DNA of 25,209 nucleotides from positions 1 to 25,209 of the forward strand of contig ONOZ01000021.1 of assembly GCA_900319595.1 (NCBI GenBank). The letters are read 5' to 3'. The translations under genes and the position numbers were made by a program. The notes under the pieces were generated by a model. The model saw nothing but the letters and a program-made list of their open reading frames with translations. It ran no database searches and was not told the DNA's origin. The first letter of the stretch is position 1; each line of letters starts with the position of its first letter. This stretch comes from an uncultured Bacteroidales bacterium (GTDB taxonomy: Bacteria; Bacteroidota; Bacteroidia; Bacteroidales; P3). This document shows, piece after piece, positions 15,801 through 22,147 of this stretch.

Positions 15801-17996
15801 ATAAGTAGTTTTCAAATCTAAACCACTCAAAGTGAAAGGGTTTTCAGTTATAACAATAGTATTATATTCATTATCGCTGTCTTTTTTATAGTAAAGATTC
15901 CACTGCTCATCATAATCATTGCCTTTTGTAAAAGAAATAACTGCAGAATAAGGGTTGTCTGTTTCTTGGCTTATTACAATATCTGTTGGTTTATCGCAAT
16001 CAGGAATATTATCTATGCTAATATCGTCCAAAGATATGGTATTATAACTATTTTTCGGGTTTTTAAATAAGAATGTTATGTACCTACCTTCACCTTCATA
16101 CGTATCTAAATCAACGTCAAACTTATTCCAAGTGTTTTGTTTTAATGTAATACTTTTAATAGAATCAAACGTTGTAATATCTGCACTATTTGTCATCACA
16201 CCAACTATAATTGCTCTATCTGAAGAACTTGCCCCTTTAGCAAGAAATGATACGCGTAAATTATTTATAGCATCTGTTTCAAAATAAGGCAATACCACAT
16301 AAGCGTCTGCACTATATCCGTTATGACCTACATCTAACCACATTCCTCTATCTTCATTGGCTGGCAAATTATTAGTTTGTACGCTATAACCTCCTATTTT
16401 TGTGTAACACATAGGATAAGATAAGCGTGCGTAACTTGTGAAGTCTTCTTTATAAGGAACTTTTAAATTTGCACACGGTGTAGTTAAGCTTAATGTATCA
16501 AATACATCTGAACTTTCTTCTCCACTGCACCACGTTTTTGCCCATACCGAATAAGTTGTTTGCAATTCCAACGTAATGGTGGTAGGAGAGGTTGTAGCCT
16601 TTATAGAATCTACAGTTTCCTCTCCTTGTTTTTGATAGTAGATATATATATTTTCATCTGTAGAATGTCCTTTTGAGAAAGCAACATCTACATCGCCCGA
16701 ACCTAGATTAGTATTTAAAGAATTTATTATAGGATGCTCGCAAACAGGAACTTCGCTAATTTTCACATCATCTATAAACATTCGTCTATTACCATTATTT
16801 TCTGTTTTTATTGCTATGAAGCGTTTGGTATCATCAAATGTAATATTGTCTAAACGTATTTCTGCTTTTTTCCAATAAGTTTCCGGTTTAACAGATAGTA
16901 ATTCCTCAAAGTTTTCTCCGTTTAAGTTATCTACTAATCCTATTTTGAAAGTTGTATCTGTTGCATTTACGTAAGAATTGCATTTATAGGATAAGGTAAC
17001 TTTCAATTTTGACATATCAATATCATTACCCAATTCTTGTAATATAGTATATGCTGCCGTAGTTTGCACAGCAATTTGTAAAGAATGCGTACCAGATACT
17101 TTTTGAGCAGTACTCATTGCTATTGACGTGCCATTTTCTACCACCGTCCAGCAATAAGGTAAATTCATTCCGTATGATTCAAAATCTTCATTGTAAGGTA
17201 ACTCGCTCAATGATAGTGCCAAACATTTTGTTCTGAAAGATTTTTTAGATGTTTGCTTGCTAATCTCGTCTGTACATATGGTTGCAACGCAATAATCATA
17301 TGAAGTATTTGCATTAAGCGAATTAAGTGTATATTCTTTTGCAGAAACTGTTACACTATCATACTTGTCAGCATCGCTTTGTTTATAATAAAACCAAAAT
17401 TCATTTTCTGTACCCTCATAAGTCCAAGAAATCTTGGCAGATGTTGTGGTAATATCTGTTATATCTGCAATTTTAGGAGCAGGGCAAGTAATTACGCCAA
17501 AAGATAGTGCGGTATATGTCTTGCTTGCTGCCGTACTTGACCAACCATCACATTCAACACTTATCCATTTATTGGCACTAACAGAACCACCATATACCCA
17601 ATTGCCATCAACGTAGCAATTGATATTACTGCAACTACTGTACGAATAATCACTTTCGCTATCGCCGTCAAAATCAATGTCAAAATCATCTACCATATAG
17701 TCGCCATACGATACTTCACCGCTAATACTGAATTTATCGTCCTTCGTGGCAATATCTTCCAACACTTTTTGAATTGTACTACTACTTGTACTCATCTTGT
17801 AACCGAAAGCATAATTGGTTTCTCCATTGATTAGGATAATACCCACCTCGTAGTTGCCTTCACCTACCCAATACTCAATATCGTTTGCACTAAAAGTCCC
17901 ATTGGGTGCTGTAGCAGTCAAAGATTGTGCGAGGACTTGACTGCAAAATAGTGTTGTTATTAAAGCAAACAACAAACTTAACGCACGTTTTTTCAT
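12888..17996 (-). CDS. Giant T9SS-exported surface protein with DUF4465-like domain, under B12 riboswitch control
   Basis: A 1702-residue protein. Signal peptide 1-24 (ending VLAQ); residues 36-170 an N-terminal domain beginning IEYWVGEGNYEVGIIL and including NYAFGYKMS, DDFDIDFDGDSESD and a closing ECDGWSS; then three fibronectin-III plus jelly-roll pairs (about 171-420, 421-669, 670-918). At 920-1073 come repeats ending in GCDTTI/GCDSTI; at about 1079-1257 a beta-sandwich with YDFVVFSNGS; at about 1268-1482 a DUF4465-like region (SYAYSWGPSNITDY, FFDAWNMAGEG, YFCIDNLVYG). Two more CDT/CDST repeats precede a T9SS type A sorting domain (about 1631-1702, ISIYPNPAQ, GIYYVKIG, RKLIVE). The predicted location is the cell surface or the medium. 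The leader carries a cobalamin riboswitch, so expression should fall when B12 is plentiful. From memory, the 'WVGEG' N-terminal and DUF4465 domains recur in proteins of Bacteroidetes B12-uptake loci, so corrinoid capture is a reasonable inference. Adhesion is an alternative. Confidence 0.9.
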   Translation of the reverse strand: MKKRALSLLFALITTLFCSQVLAQSLTATAPNGTFSANDIEYWVGEGNYEVGIILINGETNYAFGYKMSTSSSTIQKVLEDIATKDDKFSISGEVSYGDYMVDDFDIDFDGDSESDYSYSSCSNINCYVDGNWVYGGSVSANKWISVECDGWSSTAASKTYTALSFGVITCPAPKIADITDITTTSAKISWTYEGTENEFWFYYKQSDADKYDSVTVSAKEYTLNSLNANTSYDYCVATICTDEISKQTSKKSFRTKCLALSLSELPYNEDFESYGMNLPYCWTVVENGTSIAMSTAQKVSGTHSLQIAVQTTAAYTILQELGNDIDMSKLKVTLSYKCNSYVNATDTTFKIGLVDNLNGENFEELLSVKPETYWKKAEIRLDNITFDDTKRFIAIKTENNGNRRMFIDDVKISEVPVCEHPIINSLNTNLGSGDVDVAFSKGHSTDENIYIYYQKQGEETVDSIKATTSPTTITLELQTTYSVWAKTWCSGEESSDVFDTLSLTTPCANLKVPYKEDFTSYARLSYPMCYTKIGGYSVQTNNLPANEDRGMWLDVGHNGYSADAYVVLPYFETDAINNLRVSFLAKGASSSDRAIIVGVMTNSADITTFDSIKSITLKQNTWNKFDVDLDTYEGEGRYITFLFKNPKNSYNTISLDDISIDNIPDCDKPTDIVISQETDNPYSAVISFTKGNDYDEQWNLYYKKDSDNEYNTIVITENPFTLSGLDLKTTYQFYLTTSCLDNESEASSIITYQTPCYDKAISDFPYILDFEQDSLRCLTQELEGNWTVTGTSTSLVSYNDIAQGEKHAKLWSISGKLHARLVLPELDLTQISQPMVSFYHIQPIHGTRFDTLTVLYRTDKNEEWQELKKYSYNVDEWTMQYLDLPNPTATYQIAFEGHTNTAKGLGIDSISVYDFVCNSPVVNIDDSMCKGSTYTYYGNDYTEEGTFTIKAQGFYGCDTTINLTLTYKQPYDSTLTIDLCDGSSIMVNNKEYSTAGNYEITIQGETTCDTNIHLTINAIYPTTFTIDTTINEGDQIVVGNTTYYQAGTFTEVIPNAVGCDSTITINITVIPNSAEGDNMITKDDSRIIAWANGIELQRDSAAGNYYDVLGKMTDTLYVTLTNKGQATITFDRPIGNGAGYDFVVFSNGSAINTAFVEVSTNGKDYQRFNVSSLAKNTDSAYTNAMYNGLAGLYTTGYGVGFDLKDLPDNENIDKYNIRFVRIIDVKSGEDTDKESNIIYDNDTEFRLAGIGVINAGSPFKVADMEGLLSEANTYEIVSPNVDNVENLGGGDYAKNYNSGGLKFRGFATFNGSYAYSWGPSNITDYKNAKGNGYSQGYYASSAGAAADGYGKGYLQAFFDAWNMAGEGCIVETTDSSTFYPQGVYVSNSVASYNYVPWSSPTFKGYHKIVAVGYDVTGKIIDTVGVFVEEKEKPRIKDWKYLDLSSLGEVAKLKFLLESDYTNQFGLEIDAYFCIDNLVYGDGRKYDYDIVGIDICEGDDYLGITQTGTYFIDGTRYDITVNPLNKVTMDTTICYGSTFEFNNKTYSASQIIIDTIDAAEGCDTVYTINLVVKEQLVTYDTVEIAANELPYQFGELVLQDACDTNYVFVSENGCDSTVYLHLTLKSSLEQITNEHVISIYPNPAQDNVTIEGKGDITIFNNKGQVIKQIKDNNALRIVDINELERGIYYVKIGKTTRKLIVE

Positions 17997-18083
17997 TTTA
18001 CTTAACTTTTTTAATTAGTTTTGTTAATAAATTTATAAACTCATGCGTAACAAGTGGAAAATCTGAAAGAAATAATGCTGTAG

Positions 18084-18107
18084 AAAAAGCAAATATCTGC
18101 TATTTGC
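18084..18107 (-). terminator. Terminator-like hairpin in the riboswitch leader
   Basis: On the minus strand GCAAATA and TATTTGC pair around the loop GCAGA and are followed directly by TTTTT. It lies between the cobalamin riboswitch and the start codon at 17996, where an attenuator would be expected. The stem is only 7 bases and A/T-rich, so its strength is uncertain. Confidence 0.5.
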
Positions 18108-18119
18108 TACATACATCTC

Positions 18120-18141
18120 TAACTTTAACTCCCGAAAGTTA
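18120..18141 (-). promoter_or_regulatory. Second leader hairpin between riboswitch and terminator-like hairpin
   Basis: TAACTTT and AAAGTTA form a perfect 7-base stem around an 8-base loop (CGGGAGTT on the transcript strand). It starts 13 bases after the end of the riboswitch P1 helix. It may be part of the expression platform; the purine-rich loop could pair elsewhere. Confidence 0.4.
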
Positions 18142-18153
18142 CGACACATTATT

Positions 18154-18344
18154 ATTTTCAGGCAGGTCTTCCGACTTACTTCAACCCTTATCACCTTCCC
18201 AACTACTAATATTCAATTATTGAATAGTTTTGTCAGTGGTTTTATAGATTTAAGGGTCTTTTTATGAAGATTACGGCTGCGGGTACAGTACAAGACTTAC
18301 ACTTGTTTCCCTATTAATCTTTATATGTAAAGAACCTTGAAAAT
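18154..18344 (-). promoter_or_regulatory. Cobalamin (vitamin B12) riboswitch
   Basis: Read on the minus strand, this stretch has the conserved parts of the class I cobalamin riboswitch in order. A closing P1 helix is formed by ATTTTCA (18344 to 18338) and TGAAAAT (18160 to 18154). Next come GGGAAACAAGTG and CTTGTACTGTACCCGCAGCC (the region that reads GGGAAnnnGGTG...CCCGC in the consensus), CCACTG, GGGAAGG, and finally the B12 box AGTCGGAAGACCTGCC (18176 to 18161). The element starts at almost exactly the transcription start inferred from the promoter at 18352-18383. It sits in a leader of about 350 bases before the T9SS surface protein gene. Binding of adenosyl- or other cobalamin normally lowers expression of the downstream gene. 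Confidence 0.93.
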
Positions 18345-18351
18345 GCGTTTG

Positions 18352-18383
18352 CAAAGTTACAATCTTTATTTCATATTGCCAAA
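18352..18383 (-). promoter_or_regulatory. Bacteroidetes-type promoter for the riboswitch transcript
   Basis: TAACTTTG (18359 to 18352) as -7 box and TTTG (18383 to 18380) as -33 box, 20 bases apart. The inferred start near 18346 coincides with the 5' strand of riboswitch helix P1. Confidence 0.75.
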
Positions 18384-18416
18384 TTTTTTTTAGTATACTC
18401 TTTTGTAATAGAAAAA

Positions 18417-18440
18417 GCGACAAACTAAAAAGTCTGTCGC
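18417..18440 (-). terminator. Terminator after ridA
   Basis: On the minus strand GCGACAGACT and AGTTTGTCGC form a 10-base stem with one G-T wobble around a TTTT loop, followed by TTTTTCTATT. It lies 41 bases after the ridA stop and just upstream of the riboswitch promoter, so it insulates the two transcripts. Confidence 0.85.
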
Positions 18441-18481
18441 CACAATTGATTGTTTTATAAAAAAGAAAGGATGATTTCTAT

Positions 18482-18862
18482 TTAGTTTTTATAAGCAATC
18501 GCTTCTATTTCTACCAAAACACCTTTTGGCAATTTGACTACAGCAAAGGCTGCACGTGCAGGGAATGGTTCTTTGAAATACTTTGCATACACTTCATTCA
18601 TTGCAGCAAAATCGTCCATAGAACTAAGTAAGCAAGTAGTTTTTACGACATCTTTAAAGTCATAACCCGCTTCTTTCAAAATAGCTCCTACGTTTTCCAA
18701 AGCCTGTGTTGTTTGTGCAGTGATACCATCAGGAGTTTCTCCTGTCTGTGGATTAACCGGTATTTGTCCAGATATGAATAGCATACCATTACCAGCTTTT
18801 ATTGCCTGCGAATAAGGTCCTATTGCAGCAGGTGCGTTATTTGTATGAATTTGAGTGTTCAT
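18482..18862 (-). CDS. ridA: RidA family 2-iminobutanoate/2-iminopropanoate deaminase
   Basis: A 126-residue protein of exact RidA (YjgF/YER057c/UK114) size. Family blocks: NAPAAIGPYSQAI (9-21), LFISGQIPVNPQTGE (28-42), VVKTTCLLSSMDDFAAMNEVY (in part, 72-92) and FPARAAFAVVKLPKGVLVEIEA (in part, 99-120). The Arg of PARAAF is the residue that binds the substrate carboxylate in characterised RidA, and the final Glu of VEIEAIA is the other conserved active-site position. RidA hydrolyses reactive enamines/imines made by PLP enzymes such as threonine dehydratase, in the cytoplasm. It begins 15 bases after the metalloprotease stop, so it may share that transcript, although the two functions are unrelated. 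A strong terminator follows. Confidence 0.95.
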   Translation of the reverse strand: MNTQIHTNNAPAAIGPYSQAIKAGNGMLFISGQIPVNPQTGETPDGITAQTTQALENVGAILKEAGYDFKDVVKTTCLLSSMDDFAAMNEVYAKYFKEPFPARAAFAVVKLPKGVLVEIEAIAYKN

Positions 18863-18877
18863 AATTTTGATAGTGTT

Positions 18878-21877
18878 TTATTTGTTAATGATTACTTTCT
18901 TTGCTACTAATTTGTTATCAACCATTATATTGATAATATATTGCCCATTTCCTACGCTTTGCAAATCTATTGTTTTGTTTTGCAAATCTACGTCATTTTC
19001 TGCATAAACTACTTGTCCCAAAGTGTTCGTTATCACAATGCTTTGAGCGTTTGCAATATCGGATACAATTGTGATTATTCCGTTTGCAGAAGGGTTTGGA
19101 GTGATGTTTAACATATTTGCAACTTCCACATCTTCTATAGAAGCGGCTTTTACATTTATTGTTCTATAAGTAGAGAAAGCAGGCTCGCATTGTTCTTTCT
19201 GCACTTTTACTCTATAAATAAACTTACCTTCTTTATCAAATATCTGCGTAAGTTCTTCATTTGCAGGATTGTTTAATGATGTGAAATTGTCATTATCCGT
19301 TCCTATTTCCCAGTCAAGTATGGTGCCGTTATAGTTGGTTAGTTTAAATATATCTTCTTCGCCAATTGTGTAGTTTGCTTTTGACGATGTAATGTTACCA
19401 CCAACAGATTGTATAACATTTACTTTGACTTCGTTGCTGGTGTTTTCAACTAAATCATTAGAAATAACAACACGTCTGTAAATCATATTTTTACTTAGTG
19501 CAGATGGCTGATAATTAGCCTCGTTGTTAGTTCCCTCTGCCACAGTCCAACTCTTACTACCTTCTTTTTGTTCCCAACGATAAGTAAAGTTACCAAAACC
19601 ACCTTGAGGCTCGTTGCCTGTTAGTTCTTGTGGTGTAGTATTTATACAAATCTCTTGTTCCTTTGAAATAACATTGTTTGTAATTGCAGGATATAATGTT
19701 TGGAAACGTTCTTTTTGTCCGTAATATGTTCCATATATGTTTGTAATATATGCACGATAGTAATAAGTATAACCTCGTTGCAGTCCGCTCAATTCAATAG
19801 AGAAATCTCCTGTTTGGTTGCCAGCAACAACTATTTTTGAATTTTCCAAAGTTGGCATAGTCTGACTATCATTAGCAAGATATACGAAACCTTTTTCTAC
19901 AAACGCACCATCTCCTATTGTATTCAAATTGCCATTCAAAGTTGCTTTGGTAGAATCTATTGCAGTTGCTGCTTTGGTTGTTGCATATCCTAAACCTTCT
20001 CTTGTATTTCCTTTTTGAATACTGCCAAGGTAGATATTTCCGTCAGTATCCTCAACAAATCCTCTATAATAATATTGAGTTTTGTTTGTAAGTCCTGCTA
20101 TTGTGGCAGAAATACTTTTTTGTTCTTCTGTGTCTGTGTCCAAAGTTACATTTGCAATATTGTAAGCACAATCATCTGTCAAAGAATGCACAAAACCTTT
20201 TTTTGCAATGGTTATATCATTGTGTTTGTAGTTTATAGTTGCTGTAACGTCCATAGAGTAAGCAGTTCTCGCTGTAACAGTATTAGTTGTTATCATTGCA
20301 GTTTTAGAGTTGTAACTGAAAACCATTACAGTATCGTTGATAAAGCCAATATCTGTGATAGCAATAGTATCTAATTTAGTACCATTGACTAATTTAGGTT
20401 CATTAGGAGCACCAGGGCAAAAATAATTTATATTATTAGTGCCCGGGAAAGTAGCGGCAGCGGTAGAAGTACTATTTACGTTGCCATTAGCCGTTTCTAT
20501 AAACCAACCGCGGTCGGAAGGATTTACGTTAATATCATTATGTCCATAGTTAAGCCAACGGTTTATTTTATTCATTTGTCCGTGATATATAAGCATTCCT
20601 TCGCCAGGTATATAAGCATCAAAACCATGCTTTTTGCGATATTCAATCATAAAGAATTCAAACGTACCGCCAATATTGATTCTATAAGCTGTATCATTTG
20701 CACCTGTCATCAACGGCAAACGAATAGCATCTTTACTTACAGTTAGTTCAATTACAGTATCAATCCAACCTGTTTTCAATCTTTGTCCAGCAGACCATAA
20801 ACAAGGAGAGTTGCTATCGTTATTGTAAGAACCTTGACACATAACGCTGTAAGCACCTGTAGTTATAGCAGAACCACCATTTTGTTCGTAATCTGTATCA
20901 TACTCGTCTGGCAAACCTAATGCGTGTCCAAACTCGTGGCAGAAAGTACCAATTGTAGGAGATGGTTTTTCGGCAGAGCAAGTATAACGCTTAACAGTTA
21001 CTCCATCGTATGTAATAGTTTTACCATATACAACAGAAGAGTGAGGCCAAATCTCGTCAGCATTACTTGTTGAAGACTCAGGAGTTCCTGCATATATGAA
21101 AGCAATATCATCAACTAACCCATCACCATCATTGTCGTATTTTGATAAATCCAGAGAGTCGGCAGCCTCTTTTACTGCATGAGCAACAAAGTCGTCCATA
21201 TTTTGGTCTTTAACTTCTTGTTGTCCATAAGTTTTATGTCCTCCATAGTACTTCATAGTGTTAGGTAAAGTAACAGGACCTACAACATCAATTTGCAAAT
21301 CCAATTCTCCATTAGAATTTACATAGAAATAGTCGTGAATGGAGCCTGTGCCTTTCCAATTTTCTTCCATACACATACCCTCAAAGACACTTTTGTCTGT
21401 TGTAAATGCTAAATCTGAGAAATTAACCAAGACAACTAATAGATTCTTTTTACCACCTGTTGCAGGGAACAACGGTACAGTAGGGTCTGCCTTTACACGC
21501 AACTGTTCCCAAAGTTTTTGATAACCACGTCTTTGCTCATCTGAATATTGTATATTCTTTTCTATTTTGGACAAAAAGGCAATTTCCTTTGCACTTCTCT
21601 CCTCTATATTAGATGCTAACATATCCGAAGCAACCATATTGCCCAACGCATCTTGTTTGGCATAGACAAAATTGCCATTAGAGTTGCTTAAAAGTGTGTA
21701 ACCGTCTGTTGTTACAGCCCAAGACATTCTTTCATCACCTTTTAGATAAAACGTAAGAGTTTTTCCATTAGGTTGTTTTTTTGTAATCGGTTTTGGGTCT
21801 GCCGGTACAGCGTAAGTTGCAAAACTCATGACAAGTAAAGCAACCAACATCAATGTTTTGATAAATGATTTTTTCAT
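18878..21877 (-). CDS. M6-family metalloprotease with T9SS sorting domain
   Basis: A 999-residue secreted protease. Signal peptide 1-23 (ending ATYA); an N-terminal propeptide-like region to about 140 (KQPNGKTLTFYLKGDERMSW, typical of M6 proteins); catalytic domain about 143-420 with a Ca-binding-like YDNDGDGLVDD (247-257) and the zinc motif HEFGHALGLPDEYD (314-327), where His314 and His318 bind zinc and Glu315 is catalytic; Asp324 may be the third ligand. Two FN3-like domains follow (about 535-735, each with a YYYRGFVED- or YYYRAYITN-like strand), then an Ig-like part, and a T9SS type A sorting domain (922-999, NITPNPSANG to KVIINK). Substrates are unknown; roles in host or matrix protein breakdown are inferred from the family. 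It ends 15 bases before ridA. I found no clean TAnnTTTG box upstream; TAATTTTTG near 21943-21951 is one base too long. Confidence 0.93.
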   Translation of the reverse strand: MKKSFIKTLMLVALLVMSFATYAVPADPKPITKKQPNGKTLTFYLKGDERMSWAVTTDGYTLLSNSNGNFVYAKQDALGNMVASDMLASNIEERSAKEIAFLSKIEKNIQYSDEQRRGYQKLWEQLRVKADPTVPLFPATGGKKNLLVVLVNFSDLAFTTDKSVFEGMCMEENWKGTGSIHDYFYVNSNGELDLQIDVVGPVTLPNTMKYYGGHKTYGQQEVKDQNMDDFVAHAVKEAADSLDLSKYDNDGDGLVDDIAFIYAGTPESSTSNADEIWPHSSVVYGKTITYDGVTVKRYTCSAEKPSPTIGTFCHEFGHALGLPDEYDTDYEQNGGSAITTGAYSVMCQGSYNNDSNSPCLWSAGQRLKTGWIDTVIELTVSKDAIRLPLMTGANDTAYRINIGGTFEFFMIEYRKKHGFDAYIPGEGMLIYHGQMNKINRWLNYGHNDINVNPSDRGWFIETANGNVNSTSTAAATFPGTNNINYFCPGAPNEPKLVNGTKLDTIAITDIGFINDTVMVFSYNSKTAMITTNTVTARTAYSMDVTATINYKHNDITIAKKGFVHSLTDDCAYNIANVTLDTDTEEQKSISATIAGLTNKTQYYYRGFVEDTDGNIYLGSIQKGNTREGLGYATTKAATAIDSTKATLNGNLNTIGDGAFVEKGFVYLANDSQTMPTLENSKIVVAGNQTGDFSIELSGLQRGYTYYYRAYITNIYGTYYGQKERFQTLYPAITNNVISKEQEICINTTPQELTGNEPQGGFGNFTYRWEQKEGSKSWTVAEGTNNEANYQPSALSKNMIYRRVVISNDLVENTSNEVKVNVIQSVGGNITSSKANYTIGEEDIFKLTNYNGTILDWEIGTDNDNFTSLNNPANEELTQIFDKEGKFIYRVKVQKEQCEPAFSTYRTINVKAASIEDVEVANMLNITPNPSANGIITIVSDIANAQSIVITNTLGQVVYAENDVDLQNKTIDLQSVGNGQYIINIMVDNKLVAKKVIINK

Positions 21878-22078
21878 ATTATTTATGTTTATTTATTATT
21901 TTCCAAATTCAATTCCAAAAGGTCGTTTATATAAAACGCAAAAATTAGTTTTTAAGTATATTTAGTTGTATGAGTTTTTTTCAAAAAAATACTTTCTTGC
22001 TTTTGTTACTTCTACAATATTCGTACCATAATCAAAATTGTTACATAAAAATCATACTTGCTTTTTCAAAAAAAATAT

Positions 22079-22117
22079 AAAGAAGGCTGACTTTTTTGTG
22101 TTATGCCAACCTTCTTT
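22079..22117 (-). terminator. Terminator after the 763-residue T9SS protein
   Basis: AAAGAAGG and CCTTCTTT pair perfectly, with an imperfect inner extension (TTGGC against GTCAG). On the minus strand the stem is followed by ATATTTTTTTT. It lies 30 bases after the stop codon at 22148. Confidence 0.75.
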
Positions 22118-22147
22118 ATTTAATATTATCTGTACATTGCAGATATA

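Noticed and set aside
12888..17996. Tandem DNA repeats inside the large T9SS gene
   Set aside because: The FN3/jelly-roll pairs and GCDST segments repeat at the protein-pattern level, but I saw no long identical DNA repeats that would indicate recent duplication or a misassembly.
17927..18223. 98-codon plus-strand open frame across the riboswitch region
   Set aside because: It runs antisense to the riboswitch and the signal-peptide region of the T9SS gene, has no promoter box, and its composition looks like a shadow of those elements.
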